From an uncultured Bacteroidales bacterium (GTDB taxonomy: Bacteria > Bacteroidota > Bacteroidia > Bacteroidales > UBA932), in the NCBI GenBank assembly GCA_900316955.1, contig ONEX01000003.1:62001-126000 (forward strand): a stretch of DNA of 64,000 bases, in the 5' to 3' direction. Below, in pieces: positions 57,113 through 64,000 of the stretch. Both the position numbers and the translations under genes were made by a program. The notes under the pieces were generated by a model. The model was not told the origin of the DNA and did not search any database. It saw only the letters and a list, made by a program, of their open reading frames with translations. The stretch's first letter is position 1. The number at the start of each line of letters is the position of its first letter.

Positions 57113-59902
57113 TTAGAAGGTGATGGAAATACCGGCATTCACCGATTTCAGGGTAGGATAGCCGCCGGAGAGGTTCTCCGGGTCGCGGCCCCATTCCTTG
57201 AGGAGAGGGCTGAAGGTGAACAGGTTCTGGCCGTTCACGAAGCAGCGGAGCGCCTTGACGCGGTCGTTGTCCGCATCCTTGGACTGGAAGGTGTAGCCCA
57301 GCTCCAGGTTCCGCAGTTTCAGGAAGGAGGCGTCCTTGATCCACAGGGAGCTCGTCCGGTAGTTGTTGGAGTTGCCCTGGGTGGTCAGGCGCGGGTAGGT
57401 AGCGTTCGCGCGGTTGTCGATGCCCTCCGTAGGATAGTAGGCCCAGGCGCCCTTGGCGATGGCGTAGGCGTTGCCGTTGTCCACGAAGGCGACCGTCTGG
57501 TCCCAGTTGTCCAGGAGGTTCGCGCTCACGCCGGCGAGGCCCTGGAACAGGCACTCGAGGTCGAAGCCCTTCCAGGCGAGGCGTCCGCCGAAGGCGAAGC
57601 TCCACTCGGGCACCCAGCTGCGGCCGATCTTGGTGACGTCGTTCTGGTCCACGACTCCGTTCTTGTCCAGGTCAAGGTACTTCACGTCACCGGGCTGCAC
57701 GGCGCCGAAGGCCGGCAGCGCCAGGCCGTCGCGGAGGTTCCCGGCGTCGTCGAAATCGTCGACCCCGTAGAAACCGTCGGCCACCAGGCCGATGTACGTG
57801 CCGTAGGGACGGCCCGTCGCGGCGCTGAAAGCGTTGGCCGTCGCGACCTCAGCCATGTAATCGACCGTATTGTGGGCATACGCCACGGAACCGTTGATCC
57901 GGTAGCCGAAGTCGCCGTTCCCGCCCTCGTAGGCCATATCGACCTCGAAGCCCTTGTTGGTCATCTTCCCGATGTTGGAGAAGCTGTACTGCTTGCCGTA
58001 GTAGCCCATCAGGGAGTTGTCCAGGGTGAGGATGTCGGACCGCTTGTCCAGGAAGGCGTCCGCGGTGAGCGAGAAGCCGCCGAGGCGGGCGTCCAGGCCC
58101 ACGTTGAACTTCAGGCTCTTCTCGGCGCGGGCGTTCTCGTTCGGGACGAACATCGGCACGAGCGTGCTCTGCCAGGACGGGCTGGAAGCGCCGGTATAGA
58201 ACGAACCGATGTAGCTGTAGGTGTAGTAGTCCTTGAACAGGTAGCGGCCGTTGGAGGAGTAATCGGCGAGGACCGAGGTCGCGCCGGAATCCGAGAAACC
58301 GGAGAGGCCGGCGGAAGCGCGGAGCTTCAGGAGGCTCACGGCGGTTCCCTTCAGGAATTCCTCGTTGGAAATCACCCACGCGGCGGAACCCGTCGGATAG
58401 AAGGCCCAGCGGTGGCCCGGCGCGAAAGCGTCGTTTCCGAACTCGGAGAACGCAGCCTCCAGGATGTACCGATGGTCGTAGTCGTACTTCAGGTAGCCGT
58501 TGAGATTCAGCGTATTGTACTTGTAGGAGAAGTAGCCGTCGCCCTTGTAGGCCGACACGTAGCCGTTCACGGCCGCGTTGAAGTAGTGCGGCCCGGTCTC
58601 CTTGTCGTAGCCCAGCGTCACCCGGCCCTGCTTCCAGTCCTGCATGCCGCCGGAGCCGTAGCCGCTCGCGGTGATGGTCGTGGTCTGGTTGGTGGTGGTG
58701 TTGACGCCGTTATGCCAGCGGGCGTAGTCCTTCGTCTTGGAGTAGGTGCTGAGGGTGTAGCTGTACAGCGACACCGCCTCCTCCAGGTACAGGCCCTTGG
58801 CGATCATGTCCAGGCGCTCCCGGATGGCGAGGTTCGTCTGCAGGCTGCGGCCCTTGTAGGAATACCAGCCCAGCTCGTGGACGGAACCGTACGGGTTGTT
58901 CGGGAACACGGCCGTACCGCTGAGGTGCTCCTTCATCGCGTCGTCGAAGATGTCGTAGACGTTGGACGGATACTTCCGGAGGTTGCCGAACAGGCTGGAG
59001 ACCGCGTAGTTCGGGCGGTGCAGCATCTCGATGCGGCCGCCCATGTCGAAGCGGACCTCGAAGATCTTCAGGACGTTGAAGTCCAGGTTCGCGCGGACGT
59101 TGAACCGGTTGTATCCCAGGTTCTTCGTCTGGTCGGTGTTCCGAGTGCCCAGGATGCCTTCACTGCCCAGGTAATCCAGATTGATGTTGTAGCGGGCGTC
59201 CTTGGATCCGCCGTTCAGGATGAGGTCGGCGTCCCGGAACATCCCGAAGCGCTGGAGCGCCGTGTCGTACCAGTCGACATTCACACCGGTGCCGTCCTTG
59301 TACGCATTCAACTGCTCCGGCGTATAGGCGGGCGTCCACACCATACCGTTGTCGTTGGACACGGCCTGGTTGTACAGGGAGGCGAATTCGTAGGAGCCGA
59401 GCGGCTTGTTCAGGAAAGTGGGCGTCTGGAGGCCGGACCGCACGCGGGCGGTCACGGTCGGACGGCCTTCCCGGCCGCGCCGGGTCGTGATCCGGATGAC
59501 CCCGTTGGCGCCCCGCTCGCCGTAGAGCGCGAGGGCGGCGGCGTCCTTGAGGACCTCCACCTTCTCGATTTCGGCCGGGGTGATGGCGGACATGTACTCC
59601 TTGTTCACCTCGAAACCGTCCACGAAGATCTTGGCGGTGGACCAGGAGCCTACACCGTAGGTTCCCATGCCGCGGACCAGCCACTTGGCGGTGTTGTTGC
59701 CCAGCTCGCCGCTCCCCTGCATCACGGCCATTCCGGAGAAGGCCCCGGCGAAGGTGTTCGACAGGTTGGCGTCCTCGGTCTTGTAAAGCCGGTCGCCGGA
59801 AGCGGTGGAAATGGCGCCCGTGCCGTACTCCTGGGCCGAGAGGGTCACGGCCGCGAGGAAGGCGCAAAGGAGCGCGGAATATCTTGCAATCTTACGTTTC
59901 AT
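57113..59902 (-). CDS. SusC-family transporter, short N terminus (locus B, second pair)
   Basis: 929 residues. Signal peptide ends LSAQ near 24. The plug begins almost at once (DRLYKTEDANLSNTFAGAFSGMAVMQGSGELG, then AALALYGERGANGVIRITTRRG near 125). The carboxypeptidase-regulatory-like domain found before the plug in nearly all SusC proteins is missing, as is an obvious TonB-box VxVGYG. The barrel seems whole, ending GGYPTLKSVNAGISITF. It is about 80-100 residues shorter than typical SusC. TonB coupling might use a different segment. Its SusD lies directly downstream. Confidence 0.92.
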   Translation of the reverse strand: MKRKIARYSALLCAFLAAVTLSAQEYGTGAISTASGDRLYKTEDANLSNTFAGAFSGMAVMQGSGELGNNTAKWLVRGMGTYGVGSWSTAKIFVDGFEVNKEYMSAITPAEIEKVEVLKDAAALALYGERGANGVIRITTRRGREGRPTVTARVRSGLQTPTFLNKPLGSYEFASLYNQAVSNDNGMVWTPAYTPEQLNAYKDGTGVNVDWYDTALQRFGMFRDADLILNGGSKDARYNINLDYLGSEGILGTRNTDQTKNLGYNRFNVRANLDFNVLKIFEVRFDMGGRIEMLHRPNYAVSSLFGNLRKYPSNVYDIFDDAMKEHLSGTAVFPNNPYGSVHELGWYSYKGRSLQTNLAIRERLDMIAKGLYLEEAVSLYSYTLSTYSKTKDYARWHNGVNTTTNQTTTITASGYGSGGMQDWKQGRVTLGYDKETGPHYFNAAVNGYVSAYKGDGYFSYKYNTLNLNGYLKYDYDHRYILEAAFSEFGNDAFAPGHRWAFYPTGSAAWVISNEEFLKGTAVSLLKLRASAGLSGFSDSGATSVLADYSSNGRYLFKDYYTYSYIGSFYTGASSPSWQSTLVPMFVPNENARAEKSLKFNVGLDARLGGFSLTADAFLDKRSDILTLDNSLMGYYGKQYSFSNIGKMTNKGFEVDMAYEGGNGDFGYRINGSVAYAHNTVDYMAEVATANAFSAATGRPYGTYIGLVADGFYGVDDFDDAGNLRDGLALPAFGAVQPGDVKYLDLDKNGVVDQNDVTKIGRSWVPEWSFAFGGRLAWKGFDLECLFQGLAGVSANLLDNWDQTVAFVDNGNAYAIAKGAWAYYPTEGIDNRANATYPRLTTQGNSNNYRTSSLWIKDASFLKLRNLELGYTFQSKDADNDRVKALRCFVNGQNLFTFSPLLKEWGRDPENLSGGYPTLKSVNAGISITF

Positions 59903-59919
59903 AGCAATCGTCCTTTAAA

Positions 59920-61746
59920 TCAATAACCGGGGTTCTGCGTGATGGTTCCCTTGTTGATTTCGGTCTGCGGGAACGGTTCCAGGTACATCGCGTCGCTCCA
60001 GTAGGAGTTGTAGGCGACGGCATCCCAGTAAGTCTCGACATTGCTCGCCGCGTACGGCCAGACCACACTGTCGTCGTTCTTGATGTTGAACTGGAGCATG
60101 CGCATCTTGCCGCCGCAGACGCCGTCTGCGATGTCGGCGAGCTTCCAGTGCTTCGCGTCGTAGTAGCGGTGGTTCTCCTGGAAGAACTCCACGGCGAACT
60201 CGCGCTGGATGAGGGCGCGGAGCTTGGCCTGGTCGGTCTCGGTAATGGCCGGGAGGCCGGCGCGGTTGTGGACCTTGTTCAGGTTCTCCAGGGCCTTGGC
60301 GCTGTTGCCGTACTCGTTGTAGGCCTCCGCCAGGTAGAGGTAGGTCTCGGCCAGGCGGAAGAGCGGCGGTTCAAACCAGAGACGGCCGCCCGCGTGGTAG
60401 AAGAACTTGGTGCGCTCGCCGCAGCCCTTGTCGCTGTCGATGGCGTTGGGGAACACGTCGCCCTTGCCCTTGTCGGCCGCATAGCCGCCGCGGTTCCAGC
60501 CGGCGTTCTGCCAGTTGTAGTCGCCGGGGTTGTTCGCCGAGTCGTGGCCGCCGAACTTGATGTCGGCCTTGGCGCGCGGCTCGATCTTGGCGACATTGGC
60601 CACCCAGTCGGAACCGGCCCGGGGCATCGCGTCCCCGACCTTCGGCCAGGAGATCTCGGAGCCGTCGGCCGCCCAGTACTTCTCCAGATGATTCGTCAGG
60701 ACGCCGCTGCAGTCGGTGTCGTAGCGGTTGTTGCCCTGGTAGCGGGAGCAGTTGATGAAGTTCACGAGCGGATCCCAGCCGCCGGTGTCGTCGAACTTGT
60801 AGGCGAGGATCAGCTCCGCATTGGCGGGAACCGAGGTGGCCTTGCCGTAGTCGTCGAAGGCGTTCGGATTGGGCTGGCCCACGCCGGCGCCGCCGGAGTT
60901 CAGGAGGGCCACGCCGTTCGCGGCGGCCCAGCTGAGGACGGCCTCGTTGGCGTCGATGGCCGCCTTCCAGCGCTCCTTGTCCACGTTGCCGAAGCAGATG
61001 ACGTCGTTATGCTCGCCGTTGTCCAGGTAAGGCGTCGCGCTGTTGAACAGCGGACGGGCGGCGAACTGCAGCGTCCGGGCCTTGATGGCGAGGACGGCGC
61101 CCTTGGTCATGCGGCCGGTGTTCGCGGCATCCCACTTCGCCGGCAGGACGGCCGCCGCCTCGTCGCACAGACGGGTGATGAATTCGACCATTTCCGTCAG
61201 CGAGGCGCGCGGGGCGCTCAGGTCGTCGGTGGACGCGAAAGACTTCTCCACGATGGGCACGCCGCCGTAGCGGTAGAACATGCCCATATAGCGGTAGGCG
61301 ATGAGGGCCGTCGCTTCGGCCTTGAACACCGCCTTGTCGGCCTCGGACATGTCCGCGACGTTGTCCACGTTCTCGATCAGGATATAGCACTGGCGGATGA
61401 AGCGCCAGTTGTTGCCGTAGTTCTCGGCGCCCGCGTCGGAGCCGTCCGTGCCGTTCACGGTCAGACCCTGCTGGGTGATGTGGTAGCTGCCGTGCCAGTT
61501 GTAGCCGCGGCCCACCTCGCCGGAGATGGCGCCGTATGTGGAGTGGCCGATGCCCATGCCGCCCGGCCAGCCGTGGCGGAGGACATTGCGGTAGCAGGAC
61601 ATCAGGGCGGCGCGGGCGTTCTTCGTCGTGGAGAACACCGCCTCCTGGTCCACGGTACCCGTGGTGTCCGGCTTCTCAAGGAACAGGCTGCACGAGGTGA
61701 CGGCGAGAAGCGCCGTCGTCAAGAGTATGTTGACAATCTTTTTCAT
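59920..61746 (-). CDS. SusD/RagB-family lipoprotein (locus B, first pair)
   Basis: 608 residues from ATG 61746 (an ATG at 61755 is also in frame). Lipobox VTSC. Motifs: VFKAEATALIAYRYMGMFYRYGGVPIVEKSF near 150, PLFRLAETYLYLAEAYNEYGN near 460, and the tail FPQTEINKGTITQNPGY. It is the partner of the partial SusC upstream, twelve bases away. It shares the NPGY ending with the SusD of the second pair but the two differ in length, so they probably bind different parts of the glycan. Confidence 0.95.
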   Translation of the reverse strand: MKKIVNILLTTALLAVTSCSLFLEKPDTTGTVDQEAVFSTTKNARAALMSCYRNVLRHGWPGGMGIGHSTYGAISGEVGRGYNWHGSYHITQQGLTVNGTDGSDAGAENYGNNWRFIRQCYILIENVDNVADMSEADKAVFKAEATALIAYRYMGMFYRYGGVPIVEKSFASTDDLSAPRASLTEMVEFITRLCDEAAAVLPAKWDAANTGRMTKGAVLAIKARTLQFAARPLFNSATPYLDNGEHNDVICFGNVDKERWKAAIDANEAVLSWAAANGVALLNSGGAGVGQPNPNAFDDYGKATSVPANAELILAYKFDDTGGWDPLVNFINCSRYQGNNRYDTDCSGVLTNHLEKYWAADGSEISWPKVGDAMPRAGSDWVANVAKIEPRAKADIKFGGHDSANNPGDYNWQNAGWNRGGYAADKGKGDVFPNAIDSDKGCGERTKFFYHAGGRLWFEPPLFRLAETYLYLAEAYNEYGNSAKALENLNKVHNRAGLPAITETDQAKLRALIQREFAVEFFQENHRYYDAKHWKLADIADGVCGGKMRMLQFNIKNDDSVVWPYAASNVETYWDAVAYNSYWSDAMYLEPFPQTEINKGTITQNPGY

Positions 61747-61758
61747 ATCGCGCAAGGT

Positions 61759-64000
61759 TTAGAAACGGAAGCTGATACCGGCCATGATGATCCGGGTGAG
61801 CGGATAGACATAGGTGCTGCCGTCCGTGGTCTCGGGGTCGATGCCGTAACGGCTCAGCTTGTTCGGGAAGGTGTAGATGTTGTTCGCATTGACATACACG
61901 CGCACACCCTGCAGGATGACGTCACGGCCGCCCTTGCCCAGGTCGAACGTGTAGCCGAGCTCCACGTTCTTGAGCTTGAAGTGGTCGGAGGAGACCATCC
62001 AGTAGTCGCTGGTCAGGAAGTTGTTGTGGGAGGTGTCGCCGGAGTAGACCGCGCGGGGATAGGTGATCTCCTCGCCCGCGAGGTACTTCGCCTCGGTCCA
62101 GCGGCCGTCATACTGCCACTTCCAGGCGTTGCCCGCGTTCTTGTAGAACGGGATGGTGTAGCCGCTGGGCAGGTAGTAGGAGCCGTCCTTGCTGCCCGTG
62201 AAGAGCAGTTTCAGGTCGAAGCCCTTGTAGCCCAGCTGGATCTTGAAGTTATAGTGGTACATCGCGTACCGCGGGAAACCGATGGGGCCTACGTCGTTCT
62301 GGTTGATCTTGCCGTCGCCGTCCAGGTCCTTGTAGCGGACGTCGCCCAGGGTGGCCTTGTTGCCGGTGTAGGTGTTCTCGGGACGGGCGTCCAGCTCGGC
62401 CTGCGTGTTGAACAGGCCGTCGCTCTGGAGACCGAAGCGCTGGCCGATCATATGGCCGGTCTTGTTCATCCACTCGTACGGGTTGTTCGCCTCGGCCATG
62501 TAGATGATCTTGTTGCGGGAGTAGCTCAGGTCGGCGCCCAGGGTATAGATCAGTTCCCCGATCTTGTCCGTCCAGTTCACGACCACCTCGTAACCCTTGT
62601 TCATCGTGACGCCCACGTTGGCCGGCGGGACCTCGCTCTGGCTCACGCCGTAAATGGCCGGGATGATGCCCAGGGTGGTGAGGATGTTGTTGCGCTTCTC
62701 GTAGAACCAGTCATAGTCGATGGAGAGCCGGTTGCGGAAGAACTTGGACTCCACGCCGGCGTCGAACTTGCGGGCGCGCTCCCAGGTGATGTCCGGATTG
62801 CCCAGGCTGCCCTCGGTGGCGCCTTCGAAGTAGGTGTTCGGCGCGGAACCGTCGCCGTTGCCGAGCCAGTAGCCGCCCTGGTTGAGGTTCCAGGTGTTGG
62901 GCAGGTAGTAGAACCGGCGGTTGGCGCCCAGCTGGTCGTTACCGACCTCGCCGTAGGAGGCGCGGAGCTTCAGGAAACTGAGGAAGTCGTTCTTGGGATA
63001 CCAGGGCTCCAGGGTCGGGACCCAGCCCACGGACACGGCCGGGAAGAGGCCGAACCGATGGCCTTCCGCAAACTGCTCGGTGCCGTTGTAACCCACGTTC
63101 ACCTCCGCCATGTAGCGGTCGGCGTAGTTGTAGGTGAGACGGCCGACGAAACCCATGATGCCGGAAGGCACGTGGTAGGAGTCAGACGGCATCGTGTACT
63201 TGGAAGCCTTGCCCAGGAGGAGTGCCGACACGTTGTGGTCCCCGAAGGAGCCGTTCCAGTCGAAGCCGGCGTCCACATAGAACTTGTTCCAGTTGGAATA
63301 GCCGTAGGAGCTGAAGGAGCCGCCGCCCATCGAACCGCCGAAGAAATCGTACACGAGCGGGTTCTCCGCGTTGCGCTGGATGCTGTAGGCCGGGAGGGAC
63401 GGGGTGTACCGCACATAGCGGTTGTAGTTGTCCTGATAGGAGACCGTCACGTGCGAGGAGAGGTTCTTCAGGAGGTAGTCCATCTTGTGGTTCAGCTTCA
63501 GGGTGTTGTCCAGGAGGCTGTTGTAGACGGTGGCCGTGCCGCTCATCAGGAGGTTGTACACGGCGTTCTGGAAGCCGATGTTGCTGTTGGTCTTCGTGGC
63601 CAGGGGGTTCTGGGCGGAGCCGGCGATGCCGGCGAAGCCGCTGATCAGGTGGCCGTCCACGATGCCTGGGCTGATGAACGGGTTGCAGTCGTAGATGTAC
63701 TGCATGATGATCTTGTAACGGCCGGACAGGTCATAGGCGTCCGCGCCGTTGCCGGGACCCGTGGTCTCGCCGAACTGGCCGGCGGAATTGACCGTAAGGG
63801 TGGTCCGGTCGGTGATCTTGATGTCGAAGTTCGAACGGAAGTTGTACCGGTTGAACAGGGAGCGGGTGTCGGCTCCGTAATACTGGACGGAGTTGGTGAT
63901 ACCCTCCTGCCGGAAGTAACCGAAGGAGACGAAGTACTTGACCCGCTCGGTACCGCCGGAGACGTTCAGGTTCGCCTGGTACTGCGGAGCGACCTTGTTG
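61759..64000 (-). CDS. SusC-family TonB-dependent transporter, 5' part beyond the window (locus B, first pair)
   Basis: The frame is open from the stop at 61759 to the right edge, about 747 codons, so the N terminus lies outside. The visible part is barrel only. It begins VAPQYQANLNVSGGTERVKYFVSFGYFRQ at the edge and contains GRLTYNYADRYMAEVNVGYNGTEQFAEGHRFGLFPAVSVGWV and FLKLRASYGEVGNDQLG. It ends RIIMAGISFRF. The ATG at 63705 is internal and not a start. It imports oligosaccharides of locus B. Confidence 0.95.
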   Translation of the reverse strand, partial: NKVAPQYQANLNVSGGTERVKYFVSFGYFRQEGITNSVQYYGADTRSLFNRYNFRSNFDIKITDRTTLTVNSAGQFGETTGPGNGADAYDLSGRYKIIMQYIYDCNPFISPGIVDGHLISGFAGIAGSAQNPLATKTNSNIGFQNAVYNLLMSGTATVYNSLLDNTLKLNHKMDYLLKNLSSHVTVSYQDNYNRYVRYTPSLPAYSIQRNAENPLVYDFFGGSMGGGSFSSYGYSNWNKFYVDAGFDWNGSFGDHNVSALLLGKASKYTMPSDSYHVPSGIMGFVGRLTYNYADRYMAEVNVGYNGTEQFAEGHRFGLFPAVSVGWVPTLEPWYPKNDFLSFLKLRASYGEVGNDQLGANRRFYYLPNTWNLNQGGYWLGNGDGSAPNTYFEGATEGSLGNPDITWERARKFDAGVESKFFRNRLSIDYDWFYEKRNNILTTLGIIPAIYGVSQSEVPPANVGVTMNKGYEVVVNWTDKIGELIYTLGADLSYSRNKIIYMAEANNPYEWMNKTGHMIGQRFGLQSDGLFNTQAELDARPENTYTGNKATLGDVRYKDLDGDGKINQNDVGPIGFPRYAMYHYNFKIQLGYKGFDLKLLFTGSKDGSYYLPSGYTIPFYKNAGNAWKWQYDGRWTEAKYLAGEEITYPRAVYSGDTSHNNFLTSDYWMVSSDHFKLKNVELGYTFDLGKGGRDVILQGVRVYVNANNIYTFPNKLSRYGIDPETTDGSTYVYPLTRIIMAGISFRF

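Noticed and set aside
55160-59926. A 1588-codon open frame on the plus strand
   Set aside because: Antisense of a SusD/SusC pair; low-complexity Val/Gly/Ala/Arg protein without family similarity.
63703-63705. An ATG start for the last SusC gene
   Set aside because: The same frame continues without a stop to the window edge and encodes SusC barrel sequence, so this Met is internal.

Overview
The window reads as a chromosomal segment of a high-GC member of the Bacteroidota, most likely a gut- or rumen-type Bacteroidales. The evidence is three SusC/SusD pairs, many outer-membrane lipoproteins with SusD-like signal peptides, an ECF sigma/FecR/STN-SusC signalling set, and a Bacteroidota-type -7 promoter box (TAnnTTTG) in front of most transcription units, with few visible Shine-Dalgarno sites. 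No rRNA, tRNA, transposase, CRISPR array or phage gene was recognised. No gap between genes exceeds 300 bases; the largest (9804-10085 and 12797-13069) hold a cobalamin riboswitch and a structured leader.

Layout. 1-5927 (minus, cut by the left edge) is a two-module non-ribosomal peptide synthetase ending in a thioester-reductase domain, divergent from an FKBP-type prolyl isomerase. 6641-10071 (minus) is a vitamin B12 uptake unit: riboswitch, BtuG-like surface propeller lipoprotein, BtuB-like receptor. 10086-11697 (minus) is a housekeeping operon (gmk, nadD, CYTH phosphatase). 11795-19037 (plus) carries class II aldolase, an M23 peptidase-like lipoprotein, a Tricorn-like protease and trpS. 19073-21256 (minus) is a copper ATPase, divergent from a GxDLY/SGNH esterase.

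22405-41432 (minus) is a roughly 19 kb polysaccharide-utilisation-like locus (locus A). It reads ECF sigma, FecR anti-sigma, STN-type SusC, SusD, a NAGPA-type phosphodiester glycosidase, two IPT/NHL propeller lipoproteins, a lipoprotein endonuclease/exonuclease/phosphatase (EEP), a 45-residue small ORF, a fimbrillin-like/NHL/EEP fusion, a second small ORF broken by an amber codon, a fimbrillin-like/NHL lipoprotein, a second GxDLY/SGNH esterase, and a GH3 enzyme. Its enzymes suggest a phosphodiester-containing, esterified glycan as substrate. This is the most novel-looking system in the window.

41602-44419 (minus) holds a secreted coiled-coil protein and dnaK, each with palindromic control DNA. 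44568-64000 (minus, cut by the right edge) is locus B: two tandem SusC/SusD pairs, a DUF5060 clan GH-A enzyme, GH30, a CE1 esterase, a surface lipoprotein, a cytoplasmic GH130 phosphorylase and a large GH2 lipoprotein. It looks like a system for a beta-linked glucan or mannan, with final phosphorolysis in the cytoplasm. Most operon genes abut or overlap by four bases (ATGA), implying translational coupling.
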